DNA of 64,000 nucleotides from Amaurobius ferox. Its lineage: Eukaryota > Arthropoda > Arachnida > Araneae > Amaurobiidae. The position numbers and the translations under genes are program-made. Shown here piece by piece: positions 24,647-36,339 of the stretch. The DNA lies in the NCBI GenBank assembly GCA_951213105.1, contig OX578137.1, forward strand, positions 74,561,104 to 74,625,103. Direction: 5' to 3'. Numbering within the stretch: position 1 is the first letter of the stretch; each line of letters opens with the position of its first letter. The notes below the pieces were generated by a model that had not been told where the DNA came from, searched no databases, and saw only the letters and a list, made by a program, of their open reading frames with translations.

Positions 24647-27575
24647 CATAACTGTTATGTGGAAACCCAATCAGCAATAAAATATAATAAAATTCTGCAT
24701 GGGAAAACGACGGTGCAGGATATATTGAGAATCTGAATGGGAAGTATTTGCAGATGTCAAGCGTATATTTAATCTCGGAATATGGGCCTCAAAAAGAAAG
24801 CAAGAATCCCAACTCGAAACACGGTTTTCAATTTTCCAAACTCATTCCATTCACCCATTGTGTGTAAAATATTTTAATATTCACAGCAATGTCGCCTCGT
24901 GGCATTTCGCGCGCATGATATGAAAGTAAAATATTTGAAAGAATGGCACGCAAAAAGCGCCCAGCTGCGAAAAGAGTAACATTTTCGAAACAGGATTCAA
25001 AAATACATTGTGTTTTGGATTTATTCTTATTGGGAAAATTCTAAACGGAACGTTTCAATTTTGAACAATGTACGATTTCAATCGTATATTCACTTTTAAA
25101 TAGTTTTACTAGTTTTACAATTACTTCGCAGTTTTGAATTTCATGTCTTATTTATTGATGGCAAAAATTTTGCCGCAGTATTATTTTCCGGAAAAACTTA
25201 ACCTTAAAGCAACTATTTCTCGAACGCTACTATAGATACAGCTTAGATGACGACTGATGTGCATTCAGCATCAAATTCCAAAAGAGAATGGGAAGTTACC
25301 ACGGATTTTCTCTTTCAGTTCAAAATTTCTAGAAACATTTATCTCTCAAGATAAGCTACAAATAGAGCTTAGATGATATCTGATATGAATTCAGTATTAA
25401 ATCTCAGAAGAGGCAGGAAAGTTCACTAAATATTTCCACAACAGATTTTTTTGCTTCTGGTTAAAAAAGAATTCTTGCAATATCTATTTTTCAGGATTGG
25501 CTGTAGACAGAACTCTAATAATAACAGATATGGATGGATACAACATCAAATTCTAAAAGGGGTCAGGGGTTCAGTAAGATATTTCTACTTTTAGCTTTTC
25601 AAATGTCCCTTTCATTGTTTTTTCAAAAATTTGCATAACTGCACAAAATATATATTCAAAAGCGAATTAAAGTGTTTAATAGTAACGCTAAAAATGGAAT
25701 ATATACACCATTTGTATCCATTATGAAAACTTCTTTAACAATATATTATCTAATATATGAAAAGTAAAATTTCAATACATGTTTCTGATTTTAGTATCAT
25801 CTGAATCCCGTGATAGACATTAGTAAACTTTCAAGCGACTGAGTTCAGGGAATATTCTGATGATTTTTTTTACCTTATAATGAAAGTGCCGAATAACAAA
25901 TGCTTCTTTCTGTCAATCTGTCTGTCTTGAGAACGACTAAACGGACTGAAATAATATTTTCACTGCTTTGTTAAGCTTAATAAGGATCAAGTTTATGATT
26001 AAAAATATCTTATCTAGGATTTTGATGAGTTTCATTCATTATTTCTTAACTTCCACTTCTAATGCTAAATTAAAGGATTTATATAGAAAAATGATTTCCA
26101 GAATAAATTCAATAAAGTCAATATTATTCTATTATTATTTGCAACCTAATACAGACTCAAACCAACAGTGTTAAACTTTTTTTTATGCCGAAATAGTGAA
26201 ACTCTACTCTAATGCAATACTTACAGGGTACCTTCATCTAAAGGATATGCCTTCCCAGATAAATCACGGGACGTATACAGGGAAAGTATGGAAACTTCCT
26301 AAGAAATTTATCAAAATTGCAATCTTTCTAGATAAAAGGAAGGAGAGAATGTGCAATCTCGTTCCAATTTCGTAAATTTCCCCACGGATACCTCATTTAA
26401 ATTTCAATCTCCGCCTTCTACATGAAATGATTATATAAATCTGAAAAATATCTTTCTGAAAATTATCAGGCAGAAACCTAAGTAACGACAACATCTAAAA
26501 CGGGACTCACAATAAAATATTCTATTCAAAATGACACGGAATGTTTTGAGAATCTTTACAGATGTCGTTGTAAATATATAAATCTCAATATGGGCAACAG
26601 CATGTTAACAGAAAACACGATTCTCAATTCCCAAATTCATCTACCCATTCGCTGCAAACTATTTTAATATTCACAGCAAGGTCTCTTGTTACATTCGGAG
26701 CTAATGGTATGAAAATGCGATATTGAAAAAAAAATGGTACAACAAACATCCAGCTGCGAGAAAACTTAACTCCGAATCAGGATTTAAATATGAACTCCAT
26801 TCGGGCTGATACGTATTGGAAAAGTCTAAAACAGATTATTTTAATTAGCTATCAAAGCGCATAACTTTCACTAAGGCTTTTGATAATGGATGTTTGGTGT
26901 AAGTTACGAAATCGAATAATTCTAAAGTCATGCATTTTATGTCAATGGCAATTTCAAAATAAATCCATTTTTAGATCTAGAGAGTTTGATGTTTTCCGGG
27001 CTTTAGAACGCTGGACTTCAGGACATATTGAATGTTATCCCTTATTTATGACTTTATAAATAGCAATGTAAATTACAAAACTTTGTGTATACACATAAAC
27101 TTTGTGTAAAGTTATTATTTCTACACAGTGTAGATACTTTTTTACCAATAAATAGGAAATTTATTATTTATTTATGTAATCAATGTTGTCTTTCATAATT
27201 TGTGTAAGATCCCTGAAACGCGATATGCCGACTTGATTTTTCCCTTCTGAGAACCCATGTCGATGCATCGAAAAGTTGTCAACATTTTTATCTTTTCATA
27301 TCTCTGGGACTTTTCATGATAAAATGCTGAATTTTTATACATCACCTTATTAGTGTATGGGGCACATTTTACTCATTGGAAATGTTTTTGTACGGGGTCG
27401 TATAAAAATTTAAATTTTGCACTTCTTAAAATTTAATTCCCTTGAAAATTTTAATTGATTTCATAAAATTATGTACCTTTTTTTACGCAACTTTGTAATT
27501 TATTATATATGTCTAAGATCAATTCAATATTTAAGGAATAAAACCCGCGGTCAATGTTTTTGGGACACCCTGTAT
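24643..27575. other. Intergenic DNA, nothing recognised
   Basis: Moderately AT-rich sequence without supported genes. A dispersed-repeat-like CTGTCAATCTGTCTGTCTTG segment lies near 25913, and GGGACACCCTGTATAC near 27563 resembles the end of a Tc1/mariner relic. Confidence 0.45.
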
Positions 27576-27579
27576 ACAT

Positions 27580-27630
<51 letters not shown>
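27576..27630. repeat. (CA)n(TA)n microsatellite
   Basis: ACACAC passes into TATATA and ends exactly where the Tc1 element begins. Confidence 0.95.
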
Positions 27631-27631
<1 letters not shown>

Positions 27632-29115
27632 TGCTGAACAATTGCTAAGGATGGATTACAAATTGCAATGTAGAGTAACATTAAGTGGGAAAATTCCCAA
27701 CAGGATAAAATATTGTTGCCACACTGTTTAGACATTAGAATAAAGATCATTTATTGTTCTGGAAATACAGATGGTTTTGAAACCTCGAAAAGGGAAAAGT
27801 GTTCATTTGATGCTGTGTACGGAGAAATGGAAAAATGCAAATGAGCGACAGCAGTCATCCTTAAGAAAGGTGCCAGTACGGGATATGTCCACAGAGGACT
27901 GCGATGCAATATTCCACACGTCGTGTCATGCTTTGCACAACATTATCCAGCAGCTGTTTAGGCAAGTTATCCCACTCCTCTGTCAGTACTCGGATGAGGG
28001 TGTTTTTGTTTGTTTGTTTGTTGGAGGATATTTTCGACCAGGAAGTCGCCTCCCAAACATTTCCAATGGGGTTTAGATCTGGAGAACGTGTTGGCCATAT
28101 GAGACATTGAATACCCTCGCTGACTAGACAATCCTGAACAACGAGTGTTCGATGACATGGTGCGTTGCCATCCATGAAAACAAATTTATCACTGACAGCA
28201 CCACGGAAAAAGCGAACATGAGGCAGTAGAACTTCATCAATGCATCGTTGGTCGGTCATAGTCCCAGTTGCAACCACATGTAAGGGCGTGCGACCATTGA
28301 TCATGATGCCAGCCCATACCATGATACTGCATGTCGGATCCTGGTTGTCCCTTTCCTGGATATTTTCTGGACGAGAAGCAGTATCACTCTTACGCCAGAT
28401 CAGTTGGCGTCTACAATCCGATGACAGACTGAACCTACTCTCATCTGAGAATAGTACGCAAGCCCAGTCCTCCTCGGTCCAATTGCGATGCTCACGACAC
28501 AACGGGCGGCACGGTGCAGTCTGCGGGCATATAGTCTTTCTCCCAAACGTCTGGCTACAGTTTTTGGGCAAATCCGCTATCCCGTGGTAGCAATAAATTG
28601 ATTTGCCACCTGCTGAGCTGTGGTGCGCCGGTCCCTTTTTGCCGATAGGACAATGTATCTGTCTCCTGGAGGCTTCGTACTTCTAACACGACCTCCCCCG
28701 TGACACTTACTGCACTTTCCAGTTGTTTTAAATGCTTTCCACAGCCGTGAAACAGCGATGTCGACCTAGCAACATCTGTTATTTTTCTCCCTTCTTTGAT
28801 CTTTCCAATAATACGGCCACGCGTAAAATCATCTAAGTAATATAGGGAAGACATACCGAAAATTTCAAGTTCGTCAATTAAATCTTTCCTTTAAAACTTT
28901 AACTTGGAATAACATCTGGCCACACTCGTCAAGTCCTTTAAATCTCTTGTCAGTGCTATCACGTGATGAACAGGCCTGGAAATGAAAAATTTGCATATGC
29001 ACACCCTCTTCTTACTGTATCCCGCACTTATTCTAATTTTCCACATTTTGCTTCCCTTCATTTTGTGGTTGTTATAGGGTGATAGTGTCATCCGTCCTTA
29101 GCAATTGTCCAGCAA

Positions 29116-29118
<3 letters not shown>
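27631..29118 (-). mobile_element. Tc1-like transposon inserted in a TA microsatellite
   Basis: The ends form imperfect inverted repeats: CTGCTGAACAATTGCTAAGG at 27631 versus CCTTAGCAATTGTCCAGCAA near 29097-29116. Both ends abut (TA)n tracts, consistent with the TA target of this superfamily. The length of about 1.49 kb is normal for Tc1. It contains one decayed transposase gene on the minus strand. Confidence 0.8.
27861..28854 (-). pseudogene. Tc1-family transposase, frameshifted and catalytically dead
   Basis: The N-terminal part (28854 down to about 28555) starts with a Met and carries the Tc1 helix-turn-helix opening LDDFTRGRIIGKIKEG, but degenerates into wrong frames after about 30 residues. 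The C-terminal part (28571 down to 27861) has CREHRNWTEEDWACVLFSDE, VWAGIMINGRTPLH and RSPDLNPIGNVWEA, classic for DD34E transposases. The first catalytic Asp (FSDESRF) is kept. The second, expected in a DN pair, reads Gly (MDGNA, about 28167-28169), and the Glu of NPIE reads Gly (about 28062-28064). A TTTG-repeat expansion near 28005 also disrupts the reading. This is a non-functional relic; the family assignment is secure. Confidence 0.88.

Positions 29119-29179
<61 letters not shown>
29119..29179. repeat. (TA)n microsatellite
   Basis: A TA tract between the right end of Tc1 and the left LTR-like repeat. Confidence 0.95.
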
Positions 29180-29183
<4 letters not shown>

Positions 29184-29796
29184 ACTTTAGCCAGTAACTT
29201 TAGCCAGTTTAATACTACGATTTGAGTGCCTTATAATGGTGTATAGTGGCATTCTCTTTTATCCATTTCTTCTTTGAATCACTTGTTTAGTGGGAATTTT
29301 CATCTATATTTCACGTTCATGTTCTGTTTTGCTTATATGGGTAATTGTCCTGTCTCCGGCTCTGACTCACTAGATGGGTCTGGGAGGGTCACTGTGAACG
29401 TATGTTCTGCCTCCTTGGTGGTATTTCCTCATGTTCATTTCGGTGATTCTCAATATTTTTCATACTGTTGCAGTCGATCATACTTACACGTATTGAAAGA
29501 AGAAAGGTTCCTGCCTCATGGTAATAATAGATTTCCAAATTTTTCTTATCTTCATTTTTCCATCTTTTGGTGCCTGTAGTCCGAGTTTGGGCATTTATAG
29601 TAATGTACTATTGCCCAATCTGAAACAGGCATTTGTTTGGGTTAGATAGAATTGAAAACTCAGACCTGAAGATGAATTTAATTCTGTTTAAGCTTTGAAT
29701 TTGGGCCGGTACTGTTTTCTTTTCCATTATCGCCATTATAGCCGTCGTTTTGCTTCTATGGTGATGTTAATATTTCACGATTACTTGAATTGAATT
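29180..29796 (+). repeat. Penelope-associated LTR-like repeat (P2), copy 2 (left)
   Basis: Nearly identical to 31484-32107, with about ten differences by eye over some 610 bp, and in the same orientation. It starts around TAACTTTAGCCAGTTTAATA and the identity ends at ATTACTTGAATTGA (29780-29793), where the reverse transcriptase reading frame takes over. The start TAACTTTAGCCAG is duplicated here (29184 and 29197). I interpret it as the left pseudo-LTR of the element. Confidence 0.8.
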
Positions 29797-30776
29797 TGTA
29801 CAAGCGAATCGGTATCACTTTAAAAAATGTATCCTTTCCTTATTTAGTACTCATTCCGAAGTTGCATAAAGCACCAGTAAAATTCCTTACGGTTACTGTC
29901 GGATGTAATACATATATTACGTTAGCTAACAAAAAACTAATGAAAATTCTTCAACCTGCATATAAGTCTTTATTGCTACAAAATCCAATAATCATAAAAA
30001 ACAGCTATGAAGTCATAAAGCGATTGAAATATTGCAATAAAGAAATACAGTTTACAAGCTATGACTTCCGTGACCTTTTCAACAACATTGATCTTAATAA
30101 ATTACATGCGATACTTTTACTGGTGCATACAGAATACAACCTTAAAAAAGTGATCACTTTGCGTAGGTATATGGATCTAATTCAGCTGGTATTGTTTGAA
30201 AACATACTATGTAACGGAGGAGTATTTTATCAGCAAATTAAAGGAATTCCCATGGGCGGGGGCTGTTCTCCAGTCCTTGCTGACATATATTTAACATACT
30301 TTGAAAGAAATAATCAGGTATTATACGAGATGCCATATTACAGATATGTGGACGATGTGATTTTAGGACATTATTCAAGTACTCCTGAACTTGAATTTGA
30401 CTTTTATCCTCCGGAATTGGAACTTGTTAAGAACCCTAATAGCGTCAAAGACGAAGTAAATTTCCTTGACATAACCATAAGATACAAGCATAAAAATGGA
30501 ATTCATACAGTAATGTACAATAAACGTAATAATTATGATATGAAGATAAACCAAATTATTGGATGGAGGTCGAATTTAACTAGGAATATTTTCCGTAACA
30601 TCATAACAGGACACCTTAGAAGAAATCGCAATAATAATACTTTCAGGAAGGATTGTCTTACTAGTAATAAACACATTTTACAAGAAGCACTTAAAAATCA
30701 TTACCCATGGAATTTCCTTAAAGATATTTATAATTCTTTCTTTAAAGAAGAGGATTTTCATTCAGTGATGACTTGA
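29790..30776 (+). CDS. Penelope-like reverse transcriptase, apparently 5'-truncated
   Basis: An RNA-dependent DNA polymerase domain of about 328 residues. Visible in order: the PLE-type entry LIPKLHKAPVKF (residues 21-32), motif A SYDFRDLFNNI (90-100), motif B IPMGGGCSPVLADIYL (153-168), motif C RYVDDV (185-190), motif D ELELVKN (209-215) and the following VNFLDITIRY (223-232). Catalytic Asp 92, 188 and 189 are intact. The frame has no natural ATG at its left: it begins at a TTG and stays open into the LTR-like repeat, and the N-terminal region seen in the 33.2 kb element (the DKxSNN region) is missing. No GIY-YIG endonuclease is seen on either side. DFRDLFNNI-type motif A and LIPKLHK favour a Penelope-like or related lineage over LINE or retroviral RTs. 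Confidence 0.85.
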   Translation: MNLYKRIGITLKNVSFPYLVLIPKLHKAPVKFLTVTVGCNTYITLANKKLMKILQPAYKSLLLQNPIIIKNSYEVIKRLKYCNKEIQFTSYDFRDLFNNIDLNKLHAILLLVHTEYNLKKVITLRRYMDLIQLVLFENILCNGGVFYQQIKGIPMGGGCSPVLADIYLTYFERNNQVLYEMPYYRYVDDVILGHYSSTPELEFDFYPPELELVKNPNSVKDEVNFLDITIRYKHKNGIHTVMYNKRNNYDMKINQIIGWRSNLTRNIFRNIITGHLRRNRNNNTFRKDCLTSNKHILQEALKNHYPWNFLKDIYNSFFKEEDFHSVMT

Positions 30777-31097
30777 ATGTATGACATCATATTGGACTTA
30801 TCAATGTACGCATGCGTATGGGCACATACTTTAAGTGGCGTTGCGGGTGTTCCGTTTTAGTCGGTAGTATGGTTGGCACAATGTTTTATTGTATTCGTCG
30901 TTCCATTTCTGTCTGCATTTTGGTGCCTTCAATTTTGCACATGCTGCGGGGATCTATCATTGAATTGCATTGGTATCCGTGGGCGTTGTCTAGACGTAAA
31001 AGTACTTAAAACGGGAATGAGAGGTCGCTATCCCTCTCAGCCATTTATATGCAATTCATATGGTTTCCCCCCCCCTTTCTGATTCGTTTTTTAATGG
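30777..31097 (+). repeat. 3' untranslated end of the Penelope-like element
   Basis: After the stop codon the sequence keeps a GGGCGTT..AAAAG..CTTAAAACGGG order, followed by a hairpin at 31018-31039 and CCATTTATATGCAATTCATA, and ends in (TA)n. This order is shared with the copies at 23.5, 24.1, 24.5, 7.6 and 8.5 kb. Confidence 0.65.
31018..31039 (+). other. Conserved 3'-end hairpin of the Penelope-like family
   Basis: TGAGAGG pairs perfectly with CCTCTCA around the loop TCGCTATC. Homologous hairpins with different stems but a similar loop (TCGCAA/TCACAA) lie at 24495-24512, 23493-23514 (minus), 7545-7560 (minus) and 8544-8561. Confidence 0.55.

Positions 31098-31152
<55 letters not shown>
31098..31152. 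repeat. (TA)n microsatellite
   Basis: A TA tract directly following the 3' end of the reverse transcriptase element. Confidence 0.95.
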
Positions 31153-31154
<2 letters not shown>

Positions 31155-31483
31155 GTTTATAAAATTATAAATTAGCACATTTTATGAAATTATTGAGTAC
31201 AGCGACTAATAATGCATATTCTCCCAAATTCGTTATTAAAATTATTAACTCAGTGTATCAAATTCCACTCGATAACGTCCAAGACAACTTTCCCAATTAT
31301 AGTGGCTAATAATATGGAGACAAAAAAAATAAAAAATAATAATAATTATTATTATTTATTAATTATATAATTAAATAAATATGAATAATAATAAAATAAA
31401 CTAAAACTATTAGAAAAATTAAAAATCAGAAAATAGGATACATTAACATTAATGTTTTAAATTTTATTTTCGCTAAAAAATTG
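31153..31483. other. AT-rich spacer between element body and right repeat
   Basis: About 330 bp of AT-rich DNA with (AAT)-like runs near 31330-31400. Nothing coding is seen. Confidence 0.6.
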
Positions 31484-32106
31484 TAACTTTAGCCAGTTTA
31501 ATACTACGATTTGAGTGCCTTATAATGGTGTATAATGGCATTCTCTTTTATCCATTTCTTCTTTGAATCACTTGTTTAGTGGGAATTTTCATCTATATTT
31601 CACGTTCATGTTCTGTTTTGCTTATATGGGTAATTGTCCTGTCTCCGGCTCTGACTCACTAGACGGGTCTGGGAGGGTCACTGTGAACGTATGTTCTGCC
31701 TCCTTGGTGGTATTTCCTCATGTTCATTTCGGTGATTCTCAATATTTTTTATACTGTTGCAGTCGATCATACTTACACGTATGGAAAGAAGAAAGGTTCC
31801 TGTCTCATGGTAATAATAGATTTCCAAATTTTTCTTATCTTCATTTTTCCATCTTTTGGTGCCTGTAGTCTGAGTTTGGGCATTTATAGTAATGTACTAT
31901 TGCCCAATCTGAAACAGGCATTTATTTGGGCTAATTAGAATTGAAAACTCAGACCTGAAGATGAATTTAATTCTGTTTAAGCTTTGAATTTGGGCCGGTA
32001 CTGTTTTCTTTTCCATTATCGCCATTATAGCCGTCGTTTTGCTTCTATGGTGATGTTAATATTTCACGATTACTTGAATTGACTATTTTTATTATTACAT
32101 TTTTCT

Positions 32107-32107
<1 letters not shown>
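31484..32107 (+). repeat. Penelope-associated LTR-like repeat (P2), copy 3 (right)
   Basis: Same orientation as 29180-29796 and nearly identical to it. Beyond the shared GATTACTTGAATTGA it continues with TATTTTTATTATTACATTTT and ends in (TA)n, as does copy 1 at 5.15 kb, so this is the complete form. Confidence 0.8.
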
Positions 32108-32141
<34 letters not shown>

Positions 32142-32168
32142 ATGCATATATATACATATATATATAGT
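32108..32168. repeat. (TA)n microsatellite, interrupted
   Basis: A TA tract with ACATGCATA-type interruptions at the end of the P2 repeat. Confidence 0.9.
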
Positions 32169-34730
<2,562 letters not shown>

Positions 34731-35433
34731 AGCCGGACATCAACATTCTCTTGATTTAACATTACATTGTATTTACATCCCCTTATATATTAGCCTCACT
34801 GTTTTCGATTACACGCACTATTATTTTATAGCCCTTTTGTAGCTCTTAATGTAGAATATCATCTTTTATTGCCTTTTCGCATTACTGTTATGTGTTACAC
34901 AAGTTTGGCAACAGTGGATTACTTTTAAAACAGTGGACTACTTTTAAACTTTGCGATTGGCAACGCTGGTCTCTTCACTTTGGGCTCCAATGGTTAGCAC
35001 ACTTGCAGTATTTTATTCCAGGTATTCTTGTTTCCTTTATTATTTTTCTATATTTATATGTGTAGTCCAAGTTTTTAGAGTTTATACATATTATCTATCT
35101 CTAAAATCAGAAACACACATTTTGTGTTCACTTTGATCAAATACTTGGACCTGACGAAGAGTTTTTCCAAAATGAACAATTCATTTATTTAAGCCTAGCG
35201 CTTATCCATGTGTATAGCTTTAATGCTTGGATTTTATTTGTTTTTCAATTATCAATTCCATTCCATTGTAATTTGTTAATTGTCTTATCTTGATGACTAG
35301 CAATTTGCATTCTTTTTCCTATTTGATTGATGATTTTCTATTTAATACTTCTTTTTATTATGTAGGCATTTTTTAAAGTTAGGATTTTTGAGGTGTAACT
35401 TCTCTCTATTCCATCATTGGATTTTCAAACTAT
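34731..35433 (+). repeat. 3' region of the second Penelope-like element
   Basis: Non-coding; aligns in order, at low identity, with the second half of the P2 repeats (see the element entry). Confidence 0.5.
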
Positions 35434-35454
35434 TTATATATATATATATATATA
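35434..35454. repeat. Short (TA)n tract
   Basis: About 20 bp of TA closing the element, followed by the right copy of the target duplication and a GAGAGAGAGG run. Confidence 0.85.
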
Positions 35455-35953
35455 CAAGTAATTAAAATTCTTATATGAGAGAGAGAGGGGGGGACTTTAA
35501 TTAATCAAAATTAGGCTGCAGTTGTTTTAATTTAAATTGTACTCTATCCAGTGGCGCACCCACGGGGGGGGCCGAGGGGGCCCTGGCCCCCCCCTTGGGC
35601 TGACAAAGCAAAACGCGAAGGGCGCTGTCAGCACAAGGGAGAACTAGGTCTGCCTTCGAGAAAGTATAAAAAAAAAACATTTACAACCATTATTGTAATA
35701 AATAATTTTAATCATTGTGAAGAAAACAATTCCAGCATATCCCAACACTTACACTGAATGTAATTATACATATAAAGCTCTTTATCGTACTGTACAAATT
35801 ATAAATTAATTCGCACTAAAGGCGCCAATTCTGGAAACCCGTTCTTCTTAAGACGTTTCTACCTGTGATTGAATTTAACTAATGGACTCGTCCAAAATCA
35901 CGTGACCCAAATGCCTTCTCGCTATAGTCGTACTATACCAGTGCTGTGTAGAG

Positions 35954-35987
35954 TGACGTCACAGGCGCCTCCGTGGCCCTATATAAA
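35954..35987 (+). promoter_or_regulatory. hAT promoter: CRE palindrome and TATA box
   Basis: TGACGTCA (35954-35961), a full CREB/ATF site, precedes TATATAAA (35980-35987) in a locally GC-richer stretch. Transcription would start about 30 bp downstream, leaving a 5' leader of roughly 330 bp before the ATG. Confidence 0.55.
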
Positions 35988-36339
35988 GAGTGAACGGCGG
36001 GGAAGCGGCTGTTCGCTCGAAAACTCGAGGATTTCGTTTACCCAGTGAGAAAATTGTGGAAGTGAATAAATAGATCGTGCCAACGCTTCGCGAATTAAGT
36101 GTTGCTGTGAGTTGAAATAAAGTGCGACGTTACGACACAAGGTGATAACAGTGAATTGGTAGTTTCGGAACGAGGGCCTGCGTGGTGAATAGCTGAATTT
36201 AATAATGGTCCTGAACTTTCAACTGATCTTACAGTGAAATGCATCTTTAACGATCAGTGTGTGTGTTTATGTGCGTATTTCGGCTATATAGCAAATTTTG
36301 TTCTTGAATAACTGAGGAGCAAGGTAAAAAAAAAAGACA

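Noticed and set aside
27553..27575. Mariner element end (GGGACACCCTGTATAC)
   Set aside because: The motif resembles mariner-type ends, but no matching inverse end or transposase fragment was found. The nearby Tc1 has different termini.
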